From assembly GCF_018619335.1 (NCBI RefSeq), contig NZ_JAHHDX010000176.1:1-36939 (forward strand): a stretch of 36,939 nucleotides of DNA. Reading direction: 5' to 3'. Each line of letters begins with the position of its first letter. Position 1 is the first letter of the stretch. Below the pieces are notes generated by a model that was not told the DNA's origin, ran no database searches, and worked only from the letters and a program-made list of their open reading frames with translations. The position numbers and the translations under genes are program-made. Positions 1 to 8,923 of this stretch are shown one piece after another. Origin of the DNA: Alteromonas sp. ALT199. GTDB lineage: Bacteria > Pseudomonadota > Gammaproteobacteria > Enterobacterales > Alteromonadaceae.

Positions 1-1
1 G

Positions 2-40
2 TCTGGTGATGATAACACCATGAACCAGTTTGACGTATAA
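2..40 (+). CDS. C-terminal tail of an upstream gene (partial)
   Basis: The second frame is open from the left edge to a TAA at 38-40 and encodes SGDDNTMNQFDV. A good terminator lies about 50 bases downstream, which fits this being the true end of a gene. The neighbours are a LysR regulator and malate synthase G, so isocitrate lyase is a reasonable guess for the parent gene. Twelve residues are too few to establish this. Confidence 0.3.
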   Translation, partial: SGDDNTMNQFDV

Positions 41-88
41 CGCGAACAGGCAATGAGTTAAACGGAAAGCATCCCAACCTTTCCTACA

Positions 89-112
89 GGGCACCTTCGG
101 GTGTCCTTTTTT
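89..112 (+). terminator. Rho-independent terminator
   Basis: A seven-pair GC-rich stem (GGGCACC with GGTGTCC, one G-T wobble) closes on a stable TTCG tetraloop and is followed by six T. It sits after the partial gene tail ending at 40 and before the LysR gene, so it ends the upstream transcript. Confidence 0.85.
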
Positions 113-198
113 GTACACGTCATTCACTGCATTTATGCCTTTTAGAAAAAATAAAAAAAGCCATGTTTTCACAAAACTCATAAAAACGCTGCATACTA

Positions 199-204
199 TA
201 TAAT
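199..204 (+). promoter_or_regulatory. Possible -10 box upstream of the LysR gene
   Basis: A perfect TATAAT lies 119 bases before the chosen LysR start, in the AT-rich stretch 113-322 that holds no gene. No convincing -35 box was found at 16-18 bases, so the call rests on the -10 box alone in a region where such matches arise by chance. Confidence 0.25.
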
Positions 205-322
205 TTTCAATAGCTTACAGGTATAAAAACGAACAGTTTAAGACTAAACGCTTATCTGACATTCAAATAAAAAAGCTTTACAATAGTTGTGTTTAATTAG
301 GTTTAAAAAGAGCATTAGAATA

Positions 323-1267
323 ATGAATATAGCGAAGGTCGACCTGAATTTATTAGTTTATTTAGATGTGCTGTTGCGCGAAGGAAGTGTAACAAAAGCT
401 GCTAATCAGCTAAGCATTACTCAACCAGCAATGAGTAACGGCCTAAAGCGCCTTCGCGATCTGTTTAAAGATCCGCTTTTAGTTCGCACAAGCGACGGAA
501 TGACTCCCACTAAGCGCGCCCTTGAACTGCAGCCAATTATTCGCGATGTACTTAGCCGATTAGAAAGCTCTATTCAGCCCGAAACTGATTTCGACCCATT
601 AACCAGTGACAGAACCTTTCGCATTATGACCAGTGACTATGCAGAAAGTACGTTGTTACTTGAATTAGTTGGAAGACTGGCTGACCTTGCGCCCAATATT
701 ACCCTTGATCTTATTACGCCGAGTGACGTGACATTTCACGATGTAGAACAAGGTAAAGTGGATATGGCAATTAACCGCTTCGACGAACTTCCTTTATCAT
801 TTCACCAAAAAGTTATCTGGTATGACACTTTTAGCTGCGTAATGAGTTCAGACCACCCGCTAGTAGAAAAATGTAACCTAGAAGGTTACTTGAGCGCTCA
901 GCACATCTGGGTGAGTAAAACGGGGTTTGGCGTGGGCGTAGGTATTGACCCAAATGAAGTTCAAAAGTTAGGTTGGGTTGACGCTGAGCTAACAAAAATT
1001 GGTAAACAGCGTGCTATTCGCGTATTTACTCGCCATTACCATGCGGCACTTCAAATTGCCAAAAAACAGAAGCTTATTGCTACCTTGCCAAGCAAGGCTG
1101 CCCGTTTATTCAAGCACGACCCGGATGTGGTGATTAAAGAACCGCCTTTTGACATACCACCTATCGCGTTAAAAATGGCGTGGAGTGCCCTACTTCACCA
1201 TGATGCAGGCCATATTTGGCTGCGCCGATTGATAAGCGATGTAGCCAGCGAAATGAACGCCGGATAA
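323..1267 (+). CDS. LysR-family transcriptional regulator
   Basis: This encodes a 314-residue protein, a normal length for the family. The N-terminal winged helix-turn-helix is clear: it begins [14 protein letters not shown], followed by [18 protein letters not shown] and the wing [14 protein letters not shown]. The remainder matches the two-lobed periplasmic-binding-like effector domain. A TTG at 287 would extend the frame by 12 residues. The ATG at 323 is preferred because conserved sequence begins just after it and an AGAG lies upstream at 309-312. The gene is co-directional with malate synthase, whose start is 98 bases downstream, so it may regulate acetate or glyoxylate metabolism. That link is positional only and no effector can be read from the sequence. 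Confidence 0.9.
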   Translation: MNIAKVDLNLLVYLDVLLREGSVTKAANQLSITQPAMSNGLKRLRDLFKDPLLVRTSDGMTPTKRALELQPIIRDVLSRLESSIQPETDFDPLTSDRTFRIMTSDYAESTLLLELVGRLADLAPNITLDLITPSDVTFHDVEQGKVDMAINRFDELPLSFHQKVIWYDTFSCVMSSDHPLVEKCNLEGYLSAQHIWVSKTGFGVGVGIDPNEVQKLGWVDAELTKIGKQRAIRVFTRHYHAALQIAKKQKLIATLPSKAARLFKHDPDVVIKEPPFDIPPIALKMAWSALLHHDAGHIWLRRLISDVASEMNAG

Positions 1268-1311
1268 ACATTCATAGAATATATGGCAAAAATACAAACC
1301 ATAAATTAAAA

Positions 1312-1365
1312 AACTATCTCTATACACACTACACTGGGTTAACAGACAAATGTATAGAGGTAGTT
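1312..1365 (+). promoter_or_regulatory. Hairpin sequestering the glcB ribosome-binding site
   Basis: The left arm 1312-1326 (AACTATCTCTATACA) pairs with the right arm 1351-1365 (TGTATAGAGGTAGTT) over 15 positions. Fourteen are Watson-Crick pairs and one is G-T; the loop is 24 bases. The right arm contains the Shine-Dalgarno GAGG (1357-1360) and ends at the base immediately before the ATG at 1366. Folded in mRNA it would hide the ribosome-binding site. As DNA it could instead be a dyad operator, for example for the neighbouring LysR protein, although the half-site spacing is wide for that. Confidence 0.6.
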
Positions 1366-3567
1366 ATGCAAGGATATATTACTAGAGGCCGACTACAGGT
1401 TGCCGAACAGCTCGATAACTTTATCAACGAAAAGGCGCTTCCTGGTACAGGCGTAGATCAAGACATTTTCTGGCAAGGTGCAGAAACCCTCTTCGAGAAA
1501 TTCATTCCACAAAATCGTGCGTTACTAGAAAAGCGTGAACAACTTCAGCGTACTATCGACGATTATCACAAAGCCGGCAACCCGGTAATTGGAAACGAAT
1601 ATACCGATTTTCTTAAGAGCATCGGTTACCTTGTTGAACAGCCATCACAAGTAAGCGCACAAACACAAAATGTAGACGCTGAAATTGCCACAATGGCAGG
1701 CCCTCAGCTAGTTGTGCCAATCAACAACGCACGATATGCGCTTAACGCGGTAAACGCCCGCTGGGGAAGCCTATATGACGCATTATACGGCACTGATGTA
1801 ATTAGCGATGAAGGCGGCGCTGAGCCAGGCAAAAACTACAACCCTGTTCGCGGTGCCAAAGTTGTCGCAAAAGCGAAAGACTATTTAGATAGTATGATTC
1901 CGCTAGCGAAAGGCAGCCACGCAAACGTCACTGAATACAAAATAGAATCGGGCAAGTTGGCTATTACTCTTGCCGATGGCGATGAGACTACCTTAGCAAA
2001 CACAGAGCAATGGCAAGGGTATCATGGTGACACTAGCACACCCTCAAGCCTGCTTTTTGCCCACAACGGTCTGCATTTTGAAATTCAGTTAGACCCCACC
2101 CACCCTATTGGCGAGAGCGATGCCGCAAACGTTAAAGACGTTCTGGTTGAAGCCGCCCTGACTACCATAATGGACTGCGAAGATTCCGTTGCCGCTGTTG
2201 ATGCCGAGGACAAGACGTTAGTTTACAGCAACTGGTTAGGTTTGATGAAAGGCACCCTGAGCATTGAAATGACAAAGGGCGGCAAGCAGGTTGTTCGTGC
2301 CATGCATGAAGATAGAAGCTATCAGCCATCTAAGCACGCTGCAAAAACCGGGCTAAAAGACGGCGAGTTAGTGCTTTCTGGCAGAAGCCTTATGTTTGTT
2401 AGAAACGTAGGTCACCTTATGACTAACAATGCGATGCTCTTCGACGGCGAAGAAGTGCCAGAAGGGATCATGGATGGTTTAGTAACCTCACTTATCGCAA
2501 AGCATGACCTATTAGGTAATAGTAAATTTAAGAACAGCCGTGAAGGCAGTATTTATATTGTTAAACCTAAAATGCATGGGCCAGAAGAAGTTGCATTCTC
2601 TAACGCATTGTTTGGTGCTATCGAAGCGATAATCGATGTTCCTGCCAACACCCTTAAGATGGGTATTATGGATGAAGAGCGTCGCACGAGCATTAACCTT
2701 CAAGCGTGTATTGCTGAAGCCACTTCACGGGTTGTGTTCATCAACACGGGGTTCTTAGACAGAACTGGCGATGAAATACATACATCGATGCTAGCTGGGC
2801 CTTTTGCAGAAAAGGCTGCCCTTAAATCGATGGCGTGGATTAAAGCTTATGAAACCGCGAACGTAGCCGTAGGCCTTCGTTGTGGTCTTTCTGGCAAAGC
2901 ACAAATCGGTAAAGGCATGTGGCCAATACCTGATGAAATGCAAAATATGATGGCCGCTAAGATAGGTCACCCTAAAGCTGGTGCAAATACTGCGTGGGTG
3001 CCCTCTCCTACTGCAGCGACACTGCACGCACTTCATTATCATGATGTAAATGTGTTTGACGTTCAAAAGTCGCTAGACGAGAACTTTGATGGCCTTGCCG
3101 ACATCCTTACTATTCCGTTGTTAGAAGATGCCACAACGCTAACCCGTGAAAGCATAAAACGTGAAATCGACAACAACGTCCAGGGCATATTGGGCTACGT
3201 AGTACGCTGGGTTCACCAAGGTGTTGGCTGCTCGAAGGTTCCAGACATCAACAATGTGGGCTTGATGGAAGACCGCGCGACCTTGCGTATTTCATCGCAG
3301 CACATCGCGAACTGGCTAGAGCACGGTATTGTGAGCGTAGATCAGGTAAAAGAGTCTCTTGCACGTATGGCAGTGTTGGTAGATGAGCAAAATGCGGGTG
3401 ACCCTGAATATATTCCAATGGCACCTGATTTAGACAACTCAATTGGCTTCTTGGCTGCAAGCGACCTTATCTTTAAGGGTAAAGAGCAACCTAGCGGTTA
3501 TACAGAACCTTTATTGCACGCACGTCGTCGTGAAATGAAAGCGAAGCTTGCGGGCGGCCGAGTTTAG
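1366..3567 (+). CDS. glcB: Malate synthase G
   Basis: This cytoplasmic enzyme condenses glyoxylate with acetyl-CoA to give malate, the second step of the glyoxylate shunt. The 733-residue product has the long G-isoform length. Family blocks are visible: [15 protein letters not shown], the catalytic-arginine block [13 protein letters not shown], and near the C-terminus [19 protein letters not shown] followed by [14 protein letters not shown], which carries the conserved cysteine and the catalytic-base aspartate. The frame is open back to 1216, overlapping the LysR gene. ATG 1366 is chosen because it has GAGG six bases upstream and homology begins there ([17 protein letters not shown]). A strong terminator follows, so the gene ends its own transcript. 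Translation may be controlled by the hairpin just upstream. Confidence 0.97.
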   Translation: MQGYITRGRLQVAEQLDNFINEKALPGTGVDQDIFWQGAETLFEKFIPQNRALLEKREQLQRTIDDYHKAGNPVIGNEYTDFLKSIGYLVEQPSQVSAQTQNVDAEIATMAGPQLVVPINNARYALNAVNARWGSLYDALYGTDVISDEGGAEPGKNYNPVRGAKVVAKAKDYLDSMIPLAKGSHANVTEYKIESGKLAITLADGDETTLANTEQWQGYHGDTSTPSSLLFAHNGLHFEIQLDPTHPIGESDAANVKDVLVEAALTTIMDCEDSVAAVDAEDKTLVYSNWLGLMKGTLSIEMTKGGKQVVRAMHEDRSYQPSKHAAKTGLKDGELVLSGRSLMFVRNVGHLMTNNAMLFDGEEVPEGIMDGLVTSLIAKHDLLGNSKFKNSREGSIYIVKPKMHGPEEVAFSNALFGAIEAIIDVPANTLKMGIMDEERRTSINLQACIAEATSRVVFINTGFLDRTGDEIHTSMLAGPFAEKAALKSMAWIKAYETANVAVGLRCGLSGKAQIGKGMWPIPDEMQNMMAAKIGHPKAGANTAWVPSPTAATLHALHYHDVNVFDVQKSLDENFDGLADILTIPLLEDATTLTRESIKREIDNNVQGILGYVVRWVHQGVGCSKVPDINNVGLMEDRATLRISSQHIANWLEHGIVSVDQVKESLARMAVLVDEQNAGDPEYIPMAPDLDNSIGFLAASDLIFKGKEQPSGYTEPLLHARRREMKAKLAGGRV

Positions 3568-3603
3568 TCATTAGTAACTAAATTTTGTAATTTAAGTAAT
3601 TAG

Positions 3604-3640
3604 GCCCATCTACTGATTCATAAAAGATGGGCTTTTTTTT
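3604..3640 (+). terminator. Rho-independent terminator after glcB
   Basis: An eight-pair perfect stem, GCCCATCT (3604-3611) with AGATGGGC (3625-3632), is followed by eight T (3633-3640). It lies 37 bases after the malate synthase stop. The stretch 3641-3880 that follows holds no gene and no promoter I would commit to. Confidence 0.9.
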
Positions 3641-3880
3641 CGATGACGCTTTTTCAACACTTAATAAAAGTAGCCTTGGACTTCCACCACGCACCATCGC
3701 GCTTAACGTCTTTTAAAGTATTCAATAAGCAACACATTAGACTAAAGATATAGGGAATTAACCACTCCGATTTTGCCGTAATAAAGCCAGTAAACTAAGC
3801 TGTTAATACGAGGCGGCGCGTTTGCATTCAATGAGACTGGTAAAACATACGTTTGAGCCTTGTTAACACGGAGTATGCAT

Positions 3881-4765
3881 ATGCAGATAGCCTCGGCAGC
3901 AATACCGAATAACCTATCAATATCGGATTTAACCCAAATCGTTCCAATATTTTCAGGTGGAGGAACTCGCTTAAGTGCTCACATTGGGATAATTAAAGCG
4001 CTGCACGATCTGAGGATAGGCTTCGATACCTTAGTCGGGGTATCTGGCGGCTCAATTATCGCTTCGCTTTATGCCAAAGGTTACACCGTAGAGCAAATGC
4101 GAGAACTCGCCTTGGTTACTGACTTCAAACAATTTACTGAGTTTTCTATCGTGAGATTACTTCGAGAAGGTGGGCTGTCATCTGGCGATGTGTTTCAACG
4201 ATGGATTGACGAACAGTTAGAAGGTGCAGTGTTTACCGACCTCCCACTTGACCTACATATACTCGCTACCGACGTAAACGGCGGCGGGCCAGTTCTGTTC
4301 AACAAGCAAACCTCTCCTGATATGAAAGTGTCAGAGGCAGTACGGTATTCTATGTCGATACCACTAATCTTCTCGTTCAAGCCATTTAAAGAGCACTTGT
4401 TAGTAGACGGGGCGATATTGTCAGAAGATGCACTGTTTGAAGACTGGCGAGGTGATGGCACGCCATCAGTTTGCTTCAGGCTGCAAAGCACCAATCAAAA
4501 ACGTAAAGCGATTAAGAAAAACTTACTTCAACTGCCACAATACGTCAGTATGCTTATTCGCACGTTTATGACGGCAATATCTAGGGAATATGTCAATGCA
4601 AAGTACTGGCACAATACGGTAGTGGTGAACACCGGAGAAATATCTGCGGTAGATTTTTCGCTGACACCGGAAATTAAGAACACACTTTTTGAGCTAGGTT
4701 ATTCAACCACGAGAGAATTCTTGCCCAAAAAGTGTGCGGGATTTATGAAAAACAGTGCAATTTAA
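3881..4765 (+). CDS. Patatin-like phospholipase family protein
   Basis: This is a 294-residue serine lipid hydrolase of the patatin fold. The oxyanion-hole glycines are at residues 26-28 (GGGTRL), the nucleophile elbow GVSGG puts the catalytic serine at residue 55, and the dyad aspartate is at 176 in DGA. No signal peptide is seen, so a cytoplasmic or membrane-peripheral location is likely. The frame opens at a TTG at 3860 and has ATGs at 3875 and 3881. GGAG at 3870-3873 is seven bases from the 3881 ATG but only one base from 3875, so 3881 is chosen. It converges with the epimerase gene across 28 bases. The lipid substrate cannot be told; a link to the neighbouring surface-polymer genes is speculative. 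Confidence 0.88.
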   Translation: MQIASAAIPNNLSISDLTQIVPIFSGGGTRLSAHIGIIKALHDLRIGFDTLVGVSGGSIIASLYAKGYTVEQMRELALVTDFKQFTEFSIVRLLREGGLSSGDVFQRWIDEQLEGAVFTDLPLDLHILATDVNGGGPVLFNKQTSPDMKVSEAVRYSMSIPLIFSFKPFKEHLLVDGAILSEDALFEDWRGDGTPSVCFRLQSTNQKRKAIKKNLLQLPQYVSMLIRTFMTAISREYVNAKYWHNTVVVNTGEISAVDFSLTPEIKNTLFELGYSTTREFLPKKCAGFMKNSAI

Positions 4766-4793
4766 GTACCTTAGAAAGTACTTATAGCTAGCT

Positions 4794-5810
4794 TTACACT
4801 TTGTAAAAGTCGCGGTACCAATCGACAAACGCTTTAACGCCAGTTTTTACATCTGTAGACGGTTGATAGCCGGTATCTTCAATTAACGACGACACATCTG
4901 CATAGGTATCTGGCACATCGCCTGGCTGTATAGGAAGCAGTTCTTTTTTAGCTTCAATGCCCAGCGCGCTCTCAAGTGTTTCAATGAACTTTAAAAGGTG
5001 AACAGGCGTTTGCGCACCAATGTTATATACCTTATAAGGCGCCTTACTGGTGCTTGGATCTGGGTTACCGCCGTCCCAGCTTTCGTTAGGCTTCGCTACA
5101 TTATCCAGTGACCGAATAACCCCTTCAACGATGTCATCAATGTAGGTGAAGTCACGACGATGGTTACCGTAGTTGTAGACCTGTATTGTTTTACCTTCCA
5201 AAATGGCTTTCGTGAACTTAAACAGCGCCATATCTGGACGCCCCCAAGGGCCGTACACAGTGAAAAAGCGCAGCCCAGTTGTAGGCAAATTATATAGGTG
5301 GCTATAAGTGTGCGCCATCAGCTCATTGGCCTTCTTAGAAGCAGCGTACAAGCTTACCTGGTGATCAACATTATGCTGCTCTGAAAACGGCATTGTTTCA
5401 TTCGCCCCGTAAACTGAGCTCGATGACGCATACACCAAATGCTCTACCTTATTATGACGACACCCTTCTAAGATATTCACAAAACCAACGATATTAGAGT
5501 CGACGTAAGCATTAGGGTTTTCAAGAGAATAACGCACGCCAGCCTGAGCAGCTAAATGAACCACCCTATCAAACTTATGTTCTTCAAAAAGCGCTGCCAT
5601 TTTATCGCGCTCTTCAACGCCCATTTCTGTGAATGAGAACAGCTCAGCAGCAGATGATGATTTAATTTCATCTAATCGGGCGTGCTTTAAATTTACATCG
5701 TAATAATCGTTTATGTTGTCAATCCCGACAACTTGGTCACCACGATTGATAAGGTATTGCGATACAGCTGCACCAATAAAACCAGCTGCTCCGGTGACTA
5801 AGATTTTCAC
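4794..5810 (-). CDS. NAD-dependent epimerase, UDP-glucuronate 4-epimerase type
   Basis: This is a 338-residue short-chain dehydrogenase/reductase-fold sugar-nucleotide epimerase. The dinucleotide-binding GAAGFIG is at residues 7-13, Asp31 follows beta-2 ([10 protein letters not shown]), and the catalytic YxxxK is Tyr155/Lys159 after the serine run 129-132. The blocks [13 protein letters not shown] and [18 protein letters not shown] are typical of UDP-GlcA 4-epimerases, which make UDP-galacturonate for polysaccharides. UDP-galactose or related epimerisation cannot be excluded. It starts at a GTG that abuts the stop of the preceding nucleotidyltransferase gene (TAAGTG), with AAGGAA upstream, and is the last gene of the minus-strand operon. 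It is the clearest metabolic link between that operon and the polysaccharide locus. Confidence 0.9.
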   Translation of the reverse strand: MKILVTGAAGFIGAAVSQYLINRGDQVVGIDNINDYYDVNLKHARLDEIKSSSAAELFSFTEMGVEERDKMAALFEEHKFDRVVHLAAQAGVRYSLENPNAYVDSNIVGFVNILEGCRHNKVEHLVYASSSSVYGANETMPFSEQHNVDHQVSLYAASKKANELMAHTYSHLYNLPTTGLRFFTVYGPWGRPDMALFKFTKAILEGKTIQVYNYGNHRRDFTYIDDIVEGVIRSLDNVAKPNESWDGGNPDPSTSKAPYKVYNIGAQTPVHLLKFIETLESALGIEAKKELLPIQPGDVPDTYADVSSLIEDTGYQPSTDVKTGVKAFVDWYRDFYKV

Positions 5811-6947
5811 TTATTGTTCCTTAACATCTTTTTGTTGAACATGATGATTATTTTCAACATCTCCTGTAACTGATTTGACAATGCTTCGCCAAAGTTTAGA
5901 GGCGGTATGTTTTACTAATATATTAAATGGCATTTTTAATAAATGTCCGCGGACGAACGCCAGCCATTCCGCTATCCCCCGAAACTTTACATTAACTAAG
6001 CGATGATTTGCAGCAAGAACCTTACCAAATATAAAGTCATTCAATGCTAACTTAAAGCCTTCTGGTATTGGCAGCTTGAAATTTTGAGTAATGTCAGCAG
6101 AAACTTGCTTATGAAAAACTCTCTCTAGATATCTAAATGCTAAGAATACTTCGTTTTCAAAGCCTGTGTTGTATGCAAGCTCAAACAAGTAATTCACTTC
6201 ATCATCGTCATCAACGATTTCATCTAGCAACAAAGATAAATCCGACAAATCTCTAAACCCATTTGTAAACTCCTCTGAGAAAAACAAATGTATGGCGGAG
6301 TGGAGGAACATTGCCGCAGGCCGAAGCACTTCAACACCATACTCCGTTTCTATGGTTGAACTTAGAAAAAAGTCAATATCTGGAGCTCGGCCACTTACAA
6401 CGGGAATAATATTATGATGAACATCTAAAACAGTTCCTCGCTGAAAGTGGCGTAAAGGAGGAATTTCGTGAGCCCACTCGCGGTAATACTTTTGGTCATA
6501 TTCTGAGTCAGTATCCGAAACGAAACCAAATAAGTGAAGCGCTCTTTCAACTTTCGGAATATCATCTTTAAGCACCAAAAGGTCGATATCTGAAAATATT
6601 CTCCCCTTTGCAGCGCTACTGTTGGCGACTACGTACCCCGCTCCCTTTAGTACAATCAACTTTCTATTTAATGCTCCAGAAATTTTTGTATTAACGAATT
6701 TCACTTCATTTTTTACTTGATTGTGAAAAAGGGTTTCATGCCGAATACTTGCAACTAAATGAGCATGTACTTTAGGCGGTATATGAAAATTGTTATCTGC
6801 ATCAATTAAAAGCATTGAAGCGACTCTCGGTAGTAAAGAGTGAGCACGGGCAACTAGTATTAAGTCACGCCATTGTGAAGTTGAAAGCGAACCTGAGTGA
6901 TTACCCGTCAAAATCCCCGTTAAGATTTTTTGTACACAGAGAGACAC
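5811..6947 (-). CDS. Nucleotidyltransferase-fold family protein of the HPr-rel-A cassette
   Basis: This is a 378-residue protein resembling the uncharacterised nucleotidyltransferase family often seen beside HprK-related kinases. The key motif is GRIFSDIDLLVLKDD, giving the paired acidic residues (DID) expected to bind metal, after the conserved VLKGAGYV. The C-terminal half is helical and lacks a recognised domain. The GTG start overlaps the kinase stop by one base (TAGTG), implying translational coupling. Family members may transfer a nucleotide or act on a protein partner; the substrate is unknown. Its constant company of kinase and PqqD-like protein suggests joint action, possibly on a peptide or polysaccharide precursor. 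Confidence 0.75.
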   Translation of the reverse strand: MSLCVQKILTGILTGNHSGSLSTSQWRDLILVARAHSLLPRVASMLLIDADNNFHIPPKVHAHLVASIRHETLFHNQVKNEVKFVNTKISGALNRKLIVLKGAGYVVANSSAAKGRIFSDIDLLVLKDDIPKVERALHLFGFVSDTDSEYDQKYYREWAHEIPPLRHFQRGTVLDVHHNIIPVVSGRAPDIDFFLSSTIETEYGVEVLRPAAMFLHSAIHLFFSEEFTNGFRDLSDLSLLLDEIVDDDDEVNYLFELAYNTGFENEVFLAFRYLERVFHKQVSADITQNFKLPIPEGFKLALNDFIFGKVLAANHRLVNVKFRGIAEWLAFVRGHLLKMPFNILVKHTASKLWRSIVKSVTGDVENNHHVQQKDVKEQ

Positions 6948-7855
6948 TAATTATTCACCTCGCTTTCCAAAATATTTCTAAGCTCATCTACGTTACTGTA
7001 TGTGGCCTCCAACAAAAGCAGGTTGGGTAATTTACTAGATATGAATTCAAAACCTTGGTGACCAAACAAGTCAAAATTAAAAGCATTTTCAATTAGCATA
7101 TTTAATGTGGAAATTTGTGTCATCGAAAAGACTTCTGTTGGGCTACCAGCGACAAATTTTGGAAAAACGACAGCAAATAACTCAGCATCTTCATTACAAC
7201 GCCTAACAGAGTCACTTGGTGGCCTCACGTGTGCTACGTCTCCTTTTTGAGTATCTGTTGCAACATCAGAGATAAAGGTCTCTGGAAACCAGTCTTTAAC
7301 AAGTGAGATAGAGTTATTTTTTAGACATATAGGCCTCACAAAGGGTAAAACTCTTCCAGACTCGATGTCTAGTACCGCCATTTCATCGGACAGTAGCCGC
7401 CAGCCAGATAGTGCTAGACTAGCGCACAAAGTACTCTTTCCAGAGCCAGGAGGTGCAGGAAAAACTACGGCTTTGCCATTTTTTTCAAGTACAGCAGCGT
7501 GAAAGATCAAGTATTTATGGTAAAAATTTGCTACACACCAGTTCATTCCCCACTCGAATAGAGGGTAGGCATGTGCAGAAGGCAACGGCTTAAAAGGAAT
7601 ATGACCATCCAACTTGAACACAGCCTGTCTTCTGATGAACCGGCGAAAATTCGAAGGTCTTTCTACTGAAATATTAAAATCGAACCAATCAGAGTTTAAA
7701 GAGACTTTATAATCCCGATAAAGTTCTGCAATAGTTTTTGTAACCTGTGAAAAAGAAGAGCTTACATTAACTGATATCAAGCCGAATTCGATATTCAATT
7801 CAGATTTTTTTACAGCATCTAAGTATTGAGTATCGGCTAACTCTGACAATAACAA
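6947..7855 (-). CDS. HprK-related kinase A
   Basis: This 302-residue protein has the C-terminal P-loop fold of HPr kinase/phosphorylase. The Walker A motif APPGSGKST is at residues 134-142, preceded by His119 in IFHAAVLE and followed by LSDEMAVLD (Asp157/Glu158) as the Walker B-like strand. The N-terminal about 100 residues differ from true HprK, as in the HprK-rel-A group (TIGR04352 type). No HPr gene is nearby, so the phosphate acceptor is unknown. The start is TTG at 7855: no ATG is available in frame upstream, GGGG lies nine bases before it, and the family typically begins with a leucine-rich LLSEL segment that matches here. It is 22 bases downstream of the PqqD-like gene. Confidence 0.85.
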   Translation of the reverse strand: MLLSELADTQYLDAVKKSELNIEFGLISVNVSSSFSQVTKTIAELYRDYKVSLNSDWFDFNISVERPSNFRRFIRRQAVFKLDGHIPFKPLPSAHAYPLFEWGMNWCVANFYHKYLIFHAAVLEKNGKAVVFPAPPGSGKSTLCASLALSGWRLLSDEMAVLDIESGRVLPFVRPICLKNNSISLVKDWFPETFISDVATDTQKGDVAHVRPPSDSVRRCNEDAELFAVVFPKFVAGSPTEVFSMTQISTLNMLIENAFNFDLFGHQGFEFISSKLPNLLLLEATYSNVDELRNILESEVNN

Positions 7856-7877
7856 ATCACTACGCCCCAGAAAATTC

Positions 7878-8111
7878 TTAATTTATCAGGTTATTTTGAG
7901 AAAGTAAGTCAGTGAATTCAGAAATATCGTCTTCAGAAAGACCAAATTCGCACTCACCCATTTTCGGCAACGCGGGAAAGTTAGCAGAACTCTGCCACGC
8001 CTTTACATAGCTCTCATATTTCTGTGGGAGGAATAGCACTCGGTAAGAGGGGATATGCTGAACTGCAACTCCTGAACAATCAGGAGCACAAAAAACACTA
8101 ATAGACTGCAA
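7878..8111 (-). CDS. PqqD-like small protein of the HPr-rel-A cassette
   Basis: This is a 77-residue protein. Its size and position next to the HprK-related kinase match the PqqD-related 'peptide chaperone' family (TIGR04353 type). In other systems PqqD-like proteins form a winged-helix-like domain that presents a precursor peptide to a modifying enzyme. The start must be the TTG at 8111 because the codon directly before it is TAG; no other early start is available. The body has an acidic C-terminal helix (GLSEDDISEFTDLL). Sequence identity to known PqqD is not obvious by eye, so the call relies strongly on gene order. Confidence 0.65.
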   Translation of the reverse strand: MQSISVFCAPDCSGVAVQHIPSYRVLFLPQKYESYVKAWQSSANFPALPKMGECEFGLSEDDISEFTDLLSQNNLIN

Positions 8112-8128
8112 CTAGATCAGCTCTACGA

Positions 8129-8701
8129 TCAGTATGTTGCTCGGACAGCGTTAACTACATCCGACTCTAAAAATACACCGTTATCAATATCGTCATAAAG
8201 GCCTTGAACGTAAGCACGAGCACTCGATTCACTCGTTCCGTTAGGAAGCGGATATAAACCACTTCGAGCATTCAGATATGCAACAACTAACGCTTCGTTA
8301 GTCGCATAATAATAGTCTCTGCTGGAAATCAAAAAGTTTCGAATGTTCTTCTCGCTCTTGCTTGAAAAGCCAAAAGGTGGGCGAGTTTGGCCAAAAACTT
8401 CTTTCCATTTGAAATTTGTAACAGCTTCGGATGTAGGTTGCGGCTTACTTCCATTGAGAACCTTTTTCCATTTATAAGGTGATTTGCCTTCAATATTTGC
8501 TGTGGTGCAGTCTCTCGCCTGTGACAAATTTCCTGACAAGTTACCAGAAACAGAACACCCAGTTGCAGAGCCAGAGCCTCCTGCCCACGCTGTTTTAGAA
8601 GCAAGAGCAGCTACAACGCCACCAGCAGCAGCCTTGGTGATAAACTGACGACGTGAATTCATACCTGTATTAATGTCCTTATTAACATTCGAGTGCTTCA
8701 T
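8129..8701 (-). CDS. Tat-signal exported protein of unknown function
   Basis: This is a 190-residue protein not recognised as a known family. Residues 15-40 form a twin-arginine signal: SRRQFI (Arg17/Arg18), a hydrophobic alanine/glycine/valine stretch and a cleavage-like AWA-GG. The mature part has two cysteines (49 and 65), a SGNLSGNL mini-repeat, and a 15-residue internal duplication: YKWKKVLNGSKPQPT (76-90) and FKWKEVFGQTRPPFG (97-111). An in-frame ATG at residue 14 (8662) is an alternative start that would give a more usual signal length; the first ATG has GAGA upstream. It leads the operon containing the PqqD-like protein and kinase, 17 bases before the former, so it may be their substrate or partner. 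That is inference. Confidence 0.75.
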   Translation of the reverse strand: MKHSNVNKDINTGMNSRRQFITKAAAGGVVAALASKTAWAGGSGSATGCSVSGNLSGNLSQARDCTTANIEGKSPYKWKKVLNGSKPQPTSEAVTNFKWKEVFGQTRPPFGFSSKSEKNIRNFLISSRDYYYATNEALVVAYLNARSGLYPLPNGTSESSARAYVQGLYDDIDNGVFLESDVVNAVRATY

Positions 8702-8740
8702 AAATTTCTCAGATTTTGTTTCTTTGCCTTAGAGGCACCA

Positions 8741-8757
8741 TTCAAGAATCAAGCCAA
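8741..8757 (-). promoter_or_regulatory. Imperfect sigma-54-like promoter of the HPr-rel-A operon
   Basis: Read on the minus strand the sequence is TTGGCTTGATTCTTGAA. The -24 GG and the 10-base spacing to the -12 element fit the sigma-54 consensus, but the -12 GC is GA. Its predicted transcription start would lie about 30 bases before the Tat-gene ATG, similar to the much better sigma-54 site upstream of the PEP-CTERM gene. The -12 mismatch makes this a weak call. The remaining intergenic DNA (8702-8923) has no gene; TATACT at 8885-8890 may be the -10 box of the divergent flavoenzyme gene. Confidence 0.3.
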
Positions 8758-8923
8758 ATTAATTAATCTTAAAATTCAACAACTTAAAAAACGATTTTTC
8801 AAAACCGTTAAAATTACTGACAGAGAGTACCGACCTCTCTCCTGTTTAACCCATGAATAATAGTATACAGATGACCTTAAAGGCTATACTAAATCTAAAT
8901 AAATGTAACTTACAGGATCATCA

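Noticed and set aside
4764..4783. AAGTAC-N8-GTACTT inverted repeat between the patatin and epimerase genes
   Set aside because: Only six AT-rich pairs and no T-run on either strand; too weak to call a terminator.
8329..8604. 91-codon minus-strand frame inside the Tat-protein gene
   Set aside because: Alternative frame of a gene with a clear Tat signal; the translated product has no recognisable features.
8822..8840. AGAGAG / CTCTCT inverted repeat in the 8702-8923 gap
   Set aside because: Short, low-complexity stem with no T-run and no known operator resemblance.
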